This document shows positions 11,521 through 22,560 of a DNA stretch of 64,000 nucleotides, piece by piece. Within the stretch, counting starts at the first letter, position 1. Every line of letters starts with the position of its first letter. Source of the DNA: Perognathus longimembris pacificus (taxonomy: Eukaryota > Chordata > Mammalia > Rodentia > Heteromyidae); the NCBI RefSeq assembly GCF_023159225.1, contig NC_063161.1:119884958-119948957 (forward strand), written 5' to 3'. Both the position numbers and the translations under genes were made by a program. Under the pieces are notes generated by a model. That model worked only from the letters and a program-made list of their open reading frames with translations. It ran no database searches and was not told the DNA's origin.

Positions 11521-12025
11521 AATCTTGATGTCATCATGTCCTGTTGATGGAAAGTGAACAAGTCATTTTATTTCTCATTCCTTGGTTTGCTTATTACATT
11601 AAATGAGTTGGTTAGCTTGTTATTTTGCAAATGCTTACTAGGAGGACAAAATCAAAAGTGAATGAGCTTTATAAACCATAACGCACTACATGTGTATAAA
11701 CTCATGACTGCTCTTAATTGTAATAAGCATTAAAAGAAGTGTCACTGAGAATGGTAGACACTGAAAATAGTATTACAGAATTAATCCTTCCACACAGACT
11801 GGCCTTATTGATGAATTTTACTGAAGAGTTAAAGAACCAACATCAATTATTCTCAAATGATTTCAAAACTAAAAAAAGGAGAATCTTTTTTCTAACTCAG
11901 TTTAGGAAGCCAACATTGTCTTGGTAAAAAAAAGACAAAAATGAAACAAAAACAACCTGAAAAAACAAAACAAGATGAAGTAAAATGAGAAAACAAAACA
12001 AAATGAAACTAAAACAACAAGACAC
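11521..12025. other. Unique stretch ending in an A-rich tract
   Basis: No gene. Positions 11930-12022 are an AAAAC / AATGAAAC tract abutting the L1 pile. It may be a decayed poly-A tail or simple-sequence growth. Confidence 0.5.
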
Positions 12026-12578
12026 TAAGAAGAACATATGCCATTTTTTGCTTCTGGTTGCAGAAGCAAAAAAACTGAAAAACCCACAGGCAAATCTAAT
12101 CCAACAGCATATGAAATGGAATTTATTCCAGGAACATAAGGGTCATTCAGCATAAGGAAATCAGTCAACTTGACACACCATATTAATAGGATTTGAGGAT
12201 AAAACCTCATGAGCATCTCCATAGATGTGAAAAGGTATCTGACAAAATTCAGCATTCTTTTAAGGGGAAAATTCAGGAAACTAAAAATAGGAAGGAATGT
12301 CCTTCTCATTAGAAAGAACATTTAGGAACATAGCAGTTGTAGTAGCATAGGGAATGACAAAAATTGAAATCTCTGTCCTTAAGTACAGAGAAGGATGCCC
12401 CTATTCATTATTGCTATTCAATATTATATTGGAAGATTTAGCTGCATAATTAGGAAGAAAAAGAAATAAAAGGCATCTAAATTGAAGAAAAATGGGAGGA
12501 AAAAAGCCATCTCTGTTTCTAGATGATAGGATACAATTTATAGAAATGCTCAACAAATTCACAAGAGACCCCAAACAA

Positions 12579-12606
12579 CTGTGCTAATGAATCTGTGCTA
12601 ATGAAT
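12579..12606. repeat. 14-bp perfect tandem duplication
   Basis: CTGTGCTAATGAAT occurs twice head to tail inside the L1 ORF2 fragment. Confidence 0.95.
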
Positions 12607-12714
12607 GACTTCAGTAAAGTTGAAGTCTACAATAAGATAAAAAAATCAGTTGCATTTTTTTCATACTGTCATTATGGGAAAGAGAATGAAACTTCCTCAA
12701 AAACTAAAAATAGA

Positions 12715-12788
12715 GACTAGGCTTATGATTCATGAGGTAAAGTGCTAGGCCCTGAGTTCAATCCCCAATACTATAAATAAACAAGACA
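12715..12788 (+). mobile_element. Solo ID-like SINE in L1
   Basis: Short tRNA-derived element of about 74 bp: GGTAAAGTGCTAGGCCCTGA, GTTCAATCCCCAATAC (B box), short A-rich tail. A perfect 16-bp TSD (AAAAACTAAAAATAGA) at 12699-12714 and 12789-12804 fixes both ends. It lacks the right monomer. The front is shorter than a full ID. Confidence 0.9.
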
Positions 12789-13249
12789 AAAAACTAAAAA
12801 TAGAACTTCCATATCATTCAGCTATTCTATTACTGAGTTTACACCCCTAAGGAAATGAAATCAGCTTATCAAGGAGATGCCTTTATGTCCATGTGTATTG
12901 CAGCACTATTCACAATGCCCAATACATGGAATCAACTTAAGTACCATGAATGAATGAATGAATGAATGGAGAAAGAGGATGAGTATTATTCAGCTATGAA
13001 ATTATAAAGCCATTAGAAACAACATGAATAGAACTGGAAAGCACTGATTATATTTACTTATAAGACAAAAACAGAAAAATAAACATTCTGTTTATATGTG
13101 GAAGCTTAACAAGGTGATTTCATAGAGATAGAAAGTAGATTAGGGGTTTCAAAAGGAGAGGAAAGGGTCTGGGAGAAATGTTACAGTAAGATTGGATAAT
13201 ATTGATTGAAATACAAGGAGGAATTATATATATAAACTATATTGTGCAG

Positions 13250-13252
<3 letters not shown>

Positions 13253-13310
<58 letters not shown>
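13253..13310. repeat. (AT)29 microsatellite
   Basis: Uninterrupted AT dinucleotides inside the L1 3' UTR. The minus-strand frame over it gives a Y/I repeat and is an artefact. Confidence 0.98.
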
Positions 13311-13313
<3 letters not shown>

Positions 13314-13469
13314 GAGTCCAAAGTTTTCTCAGGACAAAGAAATGATCAACATTTAAGAAAATTGAAATGTTAAATTTCCAGATCAGTTCATTACATATTG
13401 TATACAGATATTGAATTATAACAAGATTGCATATGCTCCATATGCAGTCTACACATTCAGTACCACCTA

Positions 13470-13800
13470 TTTCAATATCCTGTTTTGAAGAAAGTCTAGT
13501 CCTTAATTTGTATAGAACTGCAGGGAACTCAAAACATCCAAAACAAAATTGAATAGAAAAACAAGATTCATACTTCCTGATTTCAAAACTTAACACAAAG
13601 CTACCATAATCAAAATTGCATGGCACTGGCATAAAAATAGGAATATAGATCAATGTAATACAATTCAAAGTCTAGAAATAAATGGAAACATCCATAGCTG
13701 ATTGAATTTTGTTAAAGTTTCCAAGACTAATAGCCAGAAAGTATTATCTTCCCACCAAGATTCAAGAGCGAACTGGATTCTACATCAAAATTAATGATGC
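13470..13800 (+). mobile_element. Ancient LINE-1 ORF2 fragment
   Basis: TTCCTGATTTCAAAACTTAA, ACAAAGCTACCATAATCAAA, GCATGGCACTGGCATAAAAA and ATAGATCAATGTAATACA match the ORF2 segment for '[21 protein letters not shown]' in order, with several stops. It repeats a part of ORF2 upstream of the element before it, so it is a separate insertion. Confidence 0.8.
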
Positions 13801-13914
13801 TGTATCACTATTTCACACCATCTAAAATATTTAAGGGGTGGAGAAGTGGAGCATATGGTAACTTCTTGTACTTTCTGTGAAATTTTCCTTTCGTAAACTG
13901 AAACAACTCTAAAA

Positions 13915-14650
13915 TATATGTTTAAGGAAAAATCCCTATGAGATAGCAATCATATTACTAAAATAACTGAAATGAGAAAAGATAGACAATAGTAAGTCTT
14001 GTTAAGGATTTGGAGCATCTGAAAATCTCACATATTGCTCTTGAGAATGGAAAATAAACACTCACTTTGGAAAACAGCTTGGCACTTTTTGTTTCCATAA
14101 AGTTAAACATACATTTAACATATGACTCAGCAATCCCACTTCTGGGAATTCATCCAAGAAAAAAAAAATGCCCAGAAAAAGACTTGTTAGGAAATGTGTA
14201 TAGCAGTTTCATTCACAATAGATCGACTCTGTACCCAAACCCACCAACTAGTGATTGATAAATTGTTGTAAAAGCATTCAATGGGAATACTAGCCAAAAT
14301 TAAAAAGGAAATGAATTGGTGATATGCATATTGTATGAACCTCAAAAGTATTATAAATAAAATAGACACAAATGCCATAAATACATTATTACATTTATGT
14401 AAAATTCTACAAGAAACAAAACTATATTGACATAAAGCAACTGAATGTTTATCAAGGCCTGGGATCAGGAGATTATTGATTATAACAAGATAAAAAGGGA
14501 TTTCTAAGAGGTAATGAAACATTATAAACCAGCCCTTTAGTGACGGTTGCGTGATTCTTTCACATTTGTTAAAATTTAGCAAGATGTACACTAAAATTTG
14601 GTGGCTATTACTATATGCAAATTATACTTTAACAATAGTAATTTTGTAAG
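13915..14650 (+). mobile_element. Ancient LINE-1 3' end (L1M/L1ME type)
   Basis: ATCCCTATGAGATAGCAATC, GATTTGGAGCATCTGAAAAT, GGAAAACAGCTTGGCACTTT, ATGACTCAGCAATCCCACTT and TTCATTCACAATAGATCG mark the ORF2 C-terminus. The tail CTATATGCAAATTATACTTTAAC matches the 3' UTR end of an ancient mammalian L1. Diverged, no intact frame. Confidence 0.8.
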
Positions 14651-14654
14651 CATT

Positions 14655-15685
14655 TTAAAAAGTGAAAATGGATTGATGTGATAAATGTAGAGCTAATACT
14701 ACAAAAGTTTTAGAAGAAAACAGGGTAAAACTTCACAGTTCTGAGTCTGAGAGTAGATTTTCAGAAAAGCATGAGCTTCAAAACCAAATTTAAATCAAGT
14801 TGAGCCCTCAAAGTTGAAAACTTTTGTCCAGCAAAAGATATTGCCAAGAAAATAAAGAGATGACCAATAGAATGGGAATAATAATTTCAAATTATATCTC
14901 TGTTTAAGGTCTAGTATCCAGAATATATAAAAAATGATAACAATTTGTCAATGTAAGAAGAGATTCTGAATATCATTAGTCATTACAGGAAAAAAATTCA
15001 AACCACAATAGTGTACTACTTCTACTCCTAGGATGGCTATATTTTAAAATTGGAACATAAAAAGTGTCATGAAGATGTGGAAAAATTGAACGTTCATTCT
15101 TTGCTGGAGGAAATATAAATGATTCAATTGCTGTACAAAAGTTTTGCCATTCCTCTAAAAGTACAGATTATCATATGGTCTAGAAATTCCACTCTTAAAA
15201 ATATATTCAAGATAATTACAAACAGATATTAAAGCAAATACACATATATACACATGTTCATATCAGCATTAATCCCAATAAGCAATTGATGAATGGATAA
15301 ACAAACTGGAGTATTCACATACAACATAGTATTATTTATTAGGAATGAATATGAGGCATGTTTCAATGTGAAGATTTACATCAAGCTATGTAAAGGAAAG
15401 GCAAACATAAAGGAGTTCATACTGCATGATTTCACTTACAGAAAATATTCAGAATCAGCAAATCCATTCAGAATAACAACAACAACAAAATCTGGTAGTT
15501 TCCTGAGGTTGGGGGAGGGGAAATAGGAAATAGCTGCTTGTGGCATGGGGAAGCTCTGAGGTAAGAAAAATGTCTTAGAATTAGATTAACATAGTGGGTG
15601 TACTACACTGATTGTTTTACTACATAACTCTGGTTTTAATTACATCAATTTCAACTGAGTAATAAAACAAAACACAGGAATACTT
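14655..15685 (+). mobile_element. Ancient LINE-1 3' third
   Basis: TTTTAGAAGAAAACAGGGTAA, ACTTTTGTCCAGCAAAAGA, GTCTAGTATCCAGAATATA, AGGATGGCTATATTTTAAAA, CAGCATTAATCCCAATAAGC and ATACTGCATGATTTCACTTA occur in normal ORF2-to-3' UTR order. It overlaps the ORF2 content of the copy before it, so it is a separate insertion. The frame at 15293-15526 is a surviving scrap. Confidence 0.8.
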
Positions 15686-15689
15686 CCTA

Positions 15690-17130
15690 TCTTCTACTAT
15701 GACACAAAGTCCATTTAGTAGATTTGTTTTTGACAAGTTATTGACTAGTGAAAACTGAGGATTATGTGTCAAAGATTAATCCAGAGACATGATAATCCAA
15801 GCTAGAGTTGGTCCAGCACTCAAGCTCTCACATTTCCACTTAAACATCATACTTGCTGTCTGATAGTTTTCTTCCTGGGGAATCCTATCTGTTTTCCTAA
15901 AAGACTGGACATTGAGGAAGTTTATCTGGAGCAGATTTCATTGTGCTCACAAAGCCTGAGTAATGTCATTGCTCTAAGCAGACCCAGGTGTAACCTGAGA
16001 ATTCTTTTGTATTACACATGGCTATTCTCAGTTTCTTCTGGCCATTCTCTCTTCATCCAGTTCCACCTTTGCCCAGTGAAAGTTGAAGCCAGGAATCCTG
16101 GCATTGAAAAAATATTAATGTTGCTGTGAAAGCATTGAAACAATGTCACCATCTCTATGCATCTTAACTCTCCCCACTCTGTATTCATGCCCCATAAGCT
16201 TTGGAGTTTGGAATCCACTGGAAACGTCCATTTTATCTTTTTTGTTTAAATAATGACTATAAAAGTTTACTAAGGGCATTCAAGAACCAATGATGAGGAA
16301 AACATTCGGTAGAGCACAAGGAAGGTTAGTCAAATGGCTGGTATGTGTAAGTATTTTGGTTTTTCTCCTTTGCTTGAACTCTTCCTCTCTGTAATGACTT
16401 CAGCTACTCCTTACTCTTTCCAAACTAGCTACCTTGCAGACTGCCCTTGCAAAGTTCCCCTGTCCCAATTTCACTCTCTTTTCTTCTTTTGTAGCTGATT
16501 TGGGGCCATACAGCCCAGATGGTCAGTCTGGGAACAGAAACAAGCTTTCAAAAACACAATATTGATTCCCCTCTAGACCTACAATGACCTCTTTCTTCTA
16601 CCTCTTCTTACTCCAGTTCACAGGCTTTTAATCCTCACTAAACACAGCAAGTCAATATGGGTCAGAGGATGGGCCACAACTCAAAATCAACTGTTCTGAT
16701 CCAGGAAGTTTCGACTAGCACAGGCAGGTTCCATTAAGCAGGACTGGAGCCATTGTTTCTCACAAGACTCTCACCAGCTGGCCTTGCTATGCTTGGTTAA
16801 GAATTAGACAAGGGAGGGAGGATCTGGCTTGAATAGGAAGAGAGACAAGGGATGATGGCTTTAAAACATGACACTCTAAGAACAAGCTTGAAGGGACAGG
16901 GAAGAGGCAGTGTCCCTGACAGAGGTAGTTCTGCTTTTGTGGAAGAATCAAGCAGGCAAGAGGAGAAGCAAATTGACACACACTTCTCTGGGTCTGAAAT
17001 AAAACCAAGATCAGAGGAATACAGATTTCACTCATTCCAAATTGTACACATCCTATTAAAGGCATGTGATCTCCTTCTAAATCTCTTCAAAACCAAGGAA
17101 ATTTTACCATGAGGATGTACAACAGAACAG
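15690..17130. other. Unique non-coding stretch
   Basis: No repeat named. Small overlapping frames on both strands (16787-17112 region) show no domain. GC content is slightly higher at 16380-16900. Confidence 0.45.
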
Positions 17131-17151
17131 TTGGTTTAAAAAATATCTTTG

Positions 17152-17346
17152 GGGCTGGGGATATGGCCTAGTGGCAAGAGTGCCTGCCTCATATGCATGA
17201 GGCCCTGGGTTCGATTCCCCAGCACCACATATACAGAAAATGGCCAGAAGTGGCACTGTGGCTCAAGTGGCAGAGTGCTAGCCTTGAGCAAAAAGAAGCC
17301 AGGGACAGTGCTCAGGCCCTGAGTCCAACCCCCAGGACTGGCCAAA

Positions 17347-17383
<37 letters not shown>
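17152..17383 (+). mobile_element. IDL-Geo dimeric SINE, young, with (AAAT)n tail
   Basis: Near-consensus dimer of subfamily B. A 12-bp TSD (AAAATATCTTTG) lies at 17140-17151 and 17384-17395. The A-tail is replaced by about ten AAAT units (17344-17387), a microsatellite seeded by a SINE tail. Confidence 0.93.
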
Positions 17384-17385
<2 letters not shown>

Positions 17386-17395
17386 AATATCTTTG

Positions 17396-17625
17396 AAGGC
17401 TAGAGCATGCCTCAAGTGGTAAAGAATGCTTGCCTAGCAAACATGATATGGTGAGTTCAAATTCTAGTATGGGGGTGAGGGGTTGGAGAAGGAAGAAGGA
17501 AGGAAGGAAGAGAGAGAGAGGGAGGGAGATAGAAAGGGAGGAATGGATGGATGAGGGAGAGTGAGAAAGGAAGAAAAGAAAGAAGGAAGGAAAAGAAGAA
17601 AGAAAGAAATGGAAGGAGATGAAAT
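17396..17625 (+). repeat. ID-like fragment with GA-rich tail
   Basis: GGCTAGAGCATGCCTCAAGT, AATGCTTGCCTAGCAAACAT and GAGTTCAAATTCTAG form a diverged ID-like unit (17396-17475), followed by a GGAA/GAGAGA tract to about 17625. It abuts the right TSD of the upstream SINE. Confidence 0.7.
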
Positions 17626-17760
17626 TATGGAGATAGGTGAGGGACTAGGACACAGAAGAAGGGGTAGACTTGCTATAGTTGTGATGTAAATAGCTAAGGG
17701 AACATGGAAAATAGTGACAAATCATGGAACAGGTCTTCAGATAATTGTAAAATACTAACA

Positions 17761-17795
17761 ATCGCTTCTCTGCCTTTTGGCTAAGATCAAGTGTA
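17761..17795 (+). pseudogene. Truncated tail-less U2 snRNA retropseudogene
   Basis: ATCGCTTCTC then TGCCTTTTGGCTAAGATCAA matches the 5' end of U2 snRNA from nucleotide 1 with one visible change (CTCGG to CTCTG). It stops after about 32-35 nt and has no A-tail. A 14-bp TSD GTAAAATACTAACA (17747-17760) / GTAAAATACTTACA (17793-17806) abuts both ends with one mismatch. It is too short to be functional: branch-point pairing and Sm regions are absent. Confidence 0.92.
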
Positions 17796-17829
17796 AAATA
17801 CTTACAAACATAACTGAAAGTATAAGCAT

Positions 17830-18035
17830 TTTTTAGTGTTTTAGGTGTTAAGCACTATACAGGCATTTACCCCATTCAATTCTTCTACAATCCTACAGAA
17901 TATGCATAGAACTGTGCCCATTTGATAGATGAGGAAACTGAATCTTAGGAAGATTAAATAAATGTCCCAGAGCCTGTTTGGAACTGTTTGATTCCAATAC
18001 TATCCTTTTAACTTCTATGCTGTACTCTGCCCTGC
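17830..18035 (+). repeat. MIR SINE remnant
   Basis: GGTGTTAAGCACTATACAGG, AGATGAGGAAACTGAATCTTAG and ATAAATGTCCCAGAGCCTG preserve the MIR order on the plus strand. Confidence 0.75.
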
Positions 18036-18089
18036 AAATTAGTGTCTGTAATATTTATTTTGGCTTCATTGTGTCAAGGAAGAAAAAGG

Positions 18090-19864
18090 TGATTTTTTTT
18101 AGCAATATAACTCTGATAATTTTAGGGACAAGAGGTTGAAGGTAGGGAGAAAAGCTTAGACGTTTAAATTATACATGAGCAAGGATGGAGAGGTGATGAG
18201 GTACACAAGAAATACTTCCATGGCAGGAGCAACAAGCCTTGGGGACTAGATGGATGAGGGAGAGAAGTAGAATAACTCATTCAAGTTGATTAATTGATGA
18301 ATAAGTGAATGGGATGGACATCATCTATTTTGAGATAGTATGATTCATTATGTCTTCAGGAAACAGAAATATTAATGTAATCACTTACAAAAAGGACCCA
18401 TCACCAAAACATGATTGGACTGAATAGGACTGTTTGATGATGCAGGACTTCTCAATAACTTTAAATGCTATTATATCTTTAGTCTTTTACTAAACAACTC
18501 CAAATGCACTGGGTTTGGAAGTAATCAGAGAAGGCCAAATTAGATATGGAGGTTTGGGGATTGTTTTCTTCATCAGATCCTTGATGGCAGCATGTCTGTA
18601 TTTCTCGGTTATATACAGTTGATATGTCTTGTTATTGAATAAAACATATTGTACAAAGATGTTACAATTCTATAAATCAGGTTTATGAATACAAGGCATG
18701 TTGATCAATGTTATCCCTTCCATCATTCTCCCCCATTATCCTCCCTTTCAGACTTACCCTCAAGTTATGTTGTTCAATTTTTACATAATGTGCATTGAGC
18801 ATAATGACTGTATTGGGGTCTCACACTTGCTTTCTCTATTTGTGTACTCCACCACTTTGCCCACCCTCCAAAACATGTTTCTTCTTCTAGGTATTCATTT
18901 TGATAAACAGTTCATTAGCTGTTTAGAAGAGTGACTTATAAACTTCATGGTTATGCATCATGAGGTAAAAATGTAGCATGGGTGAGAACTAAATTATATT
19001 TACCTCTGAGTAGTATCAAATAGCTTTATGTGCGAATTATGAACCATTCCGTTTGAACTGGCTAGTATTTGGTGTTAGAAGAAATTACTCATCAAGAAAA
19101 TGTACATATAACAAACCAGAGGCAAGGTTTTGTTAGTTGGTTCATATGCTCCTCAAAGACCCAGAGGAATCCAAGACTTCAATGGAGCCTGTTCAAAGGC
19201 TCAGAGTAAAGTCATTGTGGTCGACTGGGGACTTTTCCCACAGGAAAAAAAAATCACCATGCTGTTGTCACATCAGTTCTGTTGACATTGGCAGGAATAT
19301 GCTCCCAGCTGCCCAAATGTGTGGGTTCCTTGGTCATAATAAATATATTTGTGACCTTATAACCCATAATTGTTTGAATGTCTGCCCTAGGAATCCCTTT
19401 CTGGAATTCCCTTCCTGGAAACCATAGTCTAATTTGTTGACTTATCAGTTTTCATTAGTGGTAGACAGTTGGTTAACTCTTGCTGTCAAAGACCTGTGAG
19501 ACATCTAATGTCACTGTGGTTCACTTGGTCAGTAGTATCTTCAAAATCAATATTACCTTCATGTGTTCTTTCTTACTGTAACCTTAATACATGCCAAGCG
19601 GTATTTTAAATGTCTTGTAGAAGTTAACCCACTCTTTATGGTAGCATCATCATTTTCCTTTTTTAATACATGGTGGAAAAAGAAGCAAAAAAGATAGAAG
19701 TAGTTATACACTGTCACAAAGCCTTAGACAGCATAGACTTTTCCTTTGATGATACGTCCAAAATGGACATGCAGTGGAATTTCTGAAATATTAACATACT
19801 ATATATCCACATAATGCCTTTAATATTGTTTGTTTATTAATCAATCAACTGATTCATTAGTTAA
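18090..19864. other. Mostly unique non-coding stretch
   Basis: No gene. Positions 18690-18900 have a C/T-rich sequence (TTATCCCTTCCATCATTC) that may be a decayed minus-strand L1 3' UTR, but I cannot confirm it. The 96-codon frame at 19137-19427 has no recognised domain. Confidence 0.4.
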
Positions 19865-19876
19865 TTTACAAATCAA

Positions 19877-19974
19877 GCTAGGGATGAAGTGCAGTGGAAG
19901 AATGTTTACTTAGAATGTTCAGGACTTTTGGTTCAGTCTCTAGCACTGATGAAACAAGAGCAACACTGATGTTT
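19877..19974 (+). mobile_element. ID-like monomeric SINE, diverged
   Basis: GCTAGGGATGAAGTGCAGTGG to GGTTCAGTCTCTAGCAC matches ID order. A perfect 12-bp TSD (TTTACAAATCAA) lies at 19865-19876 and 19975-19986. Confidence 0.85.
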
Positions 19975-19999
19975 TTTACAAATCAATACCCTTTGAAAA

Positions 20000-21420
20000 C
20001 ATTCACTTTTCTTCAAACAATAGAATATATAATATTGCAGACATGACATGGTAGTTAAATCTTCTTATTCTCATGAAAATAAATTTGTAACTATTTAAAA
20101 ATTTTTCCATGGATATTCATTTGTCTACAGGAAATCTTTTAAGCTAGGAAATTAATCATTCCAAGCATTAAATAAGTGTAATAATTCAATACCATTAACA
20201 CTTAAAATAGCTGCTGCAATGAGTGGCATGCCATTTGAATTCTTCATTACTCATCACCTCCTTCAACAATCAGAACCTGATAATACAGATGTCTCCCTAT
20301 CCTGGGTTGACAGGGTACACAAGTTAAATGAGTGCTTTAGGGTAGACTGTCATACTCTTGAATTATATCTTCTCTCATAGGACCTTAAGCCTTCCGGAGT
20401 ATTACCAGGGTATTCATTGTCACTAGCTATAATACAGCCTTAAACTCCATGCTTAGTCATTAATAAAGCATGCTCATCAACAATCATAGTGAAAGTAATC
20501 AGACTGAAATATAGGAAGAGAAAAAAGATTCAGTCACTGAGCTTCCATGATTGGTGGGCATCCTTTCATCATTATCTCATTAATTCGTAATTAATAGTCA
20601 CAATTTTATGTGGTTGGAAACTGAGGTGAAGGGAGGCCAACTACACTGAAGAAGTGTGTGCACCCAGCACAGGGCAGAATTGGAGGGAAAGTGGAGGTGT
20701 GCCCGATTCCAAGTGAGCTGCTATTTTCATCACACATCTCCACTGCACTCTGCTCCTAGTGGAAAAGAATACTTTAGAAGCAATGAAAATAATCTCCATC
20801 AGGGAAACACTCTATAATTTTTCTTTATCTAAAAACATAAGTCTTTTGCCAAATGCTAAGTTAAAAGGCACTCACAAACTGTGATTATTGGCAAAAGTCT
20901 CTGGAAAGAAAGGATCAGTATGAATAAGCAGAGTAATCACCCATCCACAATAAATTCTAGGGGTAAGGGCTGGTTAAAACCAAGCTCTGCATCTCTATTC
21001 TGAGTCACAATTCCCAGCTAGAACACCGCCAATTGGGTTATGTCCCAGTAGGTTGGGTACCTATCGATATAACTGTTGTACAGGTTTTCATCTTGGCTCA
21101 CCCACAGTGAATTAACAAGACATGCCCAGAGGAACTAATGACCATGGCATTGACTCTGCTCAAGTCCCACTTAACATCCTTAGACTGAGAGCCAAGAAGC
21201 GACATGCCATAAAGTAATGCCCTACAGGGGAGCAGAATGGCTTTCCTGGACTTCTGAGGACCTCTGTGTGGAGATGGAATGTTGGCTGTTATCAGCTGAC
21301 AATGGTGTGATCCTGGGTATACAACCTCAGCAGCTATCCCAGTACTTTGGGCTCATCCTTCAGTGTGCTCTAGAACCAGCCTATTTTGCTGATGTCATTA
21401 ATGCTCAGAATGCTCAGTAA
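20000..21420. other. Mostly unique stretch, one possible MIR
   Basis: 20575-20700 (GGTTGGAAACTGAGGTGAAGG, then GCACAGGGCAGAATTGGAGG) is MIR-like on the plus strand. The rest has no recognised element or gene. Confidence 0.45.
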
Positions 21421-21432
21421 AAAGAGGTATAC

Positions 21433-21644
21433 TGGCTGGGAATGTGGCTTAATGGTAGAGTACTTACCTAGCATGCATGAAGCCCTGGTTCAATTCCTCA
21501 GCACATATGCACAGAAAAAGCTGGAAGTAGGCTCTGTGGCTCAAGTGGTAGAGTGTTAGCCTTAAGCAAAAAGAAGCCAAGGACTGTGCTTAGGTCCTAA
21601 GTCCAAGTCCTAGGACTGGCAAACAAAACAACAACAACAACAAC
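21433..21644 (+). mobile_element. IDL-Geo dimeric SINE, older
   Basis: Both monomers are present with many substitutions (CTGGGAATGTGGCTTAATGG; GGAAGTAGGCTCTGTGGC). The tail is (CAA)n. The TSD AAAGAGGTATAC (21421-21432) pairs with AAAGAGGCATAC (21645-21656) with one mismatch. Confidence 0.9.
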
Positions 21645-22344
21645 AAAGAGGCATACCTGAATTCAAAATCTCTTCCAAGATACAGAAAAGGGATAGAATT
21701 AGATTTTATTGAAGGAGAGTGAAGGTTTTGTTAATGCCAATATGTTTGAGTTTAGGGTATGGTGAAGAGATTTAACACCCATATGAGCTCATGTCTCAGG
21801 TCTTTGGTTTGTTTCTCACTAGAATAATTACTTTCTGTGTGTGGGACAATCATGGGACTGAGGACCAAAAATTACCCATTTCCTTGCAATAAACACTAGA
21901 TCCCTTCATTGTTTTTCTTCTTCTCCACATACCCTTTTTTTTTTATAATTTGAAGCTCATAAGTACATAATATAGCATGCAAGTTTTGTCCCAACTCAGA
22001 TTATAATATCAATTAATTCAATATTAAACTTTTCTTTCATGACCACTACTTTGGGGCTATGTTCTGATTTCAGAGTTTTTAATTTTTTTTTCAACTCATA
22101 GGTTCAAGAAGTAAAAGGAAACTTGTGTGGGTGCTTCAAATTCCTTGACCTTCTCACAGGAAAAACAAAACATAAAAAGAAGTGAGGTTCATTCCAGCAT
22201 CTACTCGTCCTGCGAGTCACAGCATATGGGCTGTGAAGAGGCCATGTGATGATGCTTAGACTCTACAGCCTTTTTCATCAGGAAATTTGGCATCACGAGG
22301 AAACTCATTTCTAGCACCAAGGAGTGACTCAGAATGGTAAATAG

Positions 22345-22560
22345 CGAGTGTTCATTTAGGTGTCAGATGCTCTTGAAAGTATTTAACAGGCTTGAACTCA
22401 TGAACTTCTTTACTGGATGGCCACAGATTACTATAATCTGCATTTTATAGATGAGGAATTTGAAGAAAAGAACGTTTAAGTAATTAATCCAAGATCAAGT
22501 AGTTGGCAAATAGAGGAATCCATATGCAAACCTAGGCAGTGTGGCTCCAGCATCCTCATC
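22345..22560 (+). repeat. MIR SINE remnant
   Basis: AGTGTTCATTTAGGTGTCAG, TTTATAGATGAGGAATTTGA, ATCCAAGATCAAGTAGTTGG and GTGTGGCTCCAGCATCC keep the full MIR order. Confidence 0.75.

Larger units (their letters stand above)
12030..13465 (+). mobile_element. Ancient LINE-1 fragment (ORF2 RT region plus 3' end)
   Basis: GGAATTTATTCCAGGAACAT, a GGATTTGAGGATAAAACCTC stretch and CAGAGAAGGATGCCCCTATT mark the RT core (the CPLSP region). After a gap comes the ORF2 C-terminus region (12805-12990: CAGCACTATTCACAATGCCC, TGGAATCAACTTAAGTACC) and an L1M-type 3' UTR (GAAATGATCAACATTTAAG, ACATATTGTATACAGATATTG). The ORF is destroyed by stops and indels. A solo ID (12715) and an AT microsatellite (13253) lie inside it. 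Confidence 0.8.

Noticed and set aside
13237..13668. 143-codon minus-strand frame
   Set aside because: It starts in the AT microsatellite (YIYI repeats) and is antisense to ancient L1 sequence.
18690..18900. Minus-strand L1 3' UTR
   Set aside because: Only a C/T-rich resemblance without an ordered set of L1 landmarks, so it was not called as an element.
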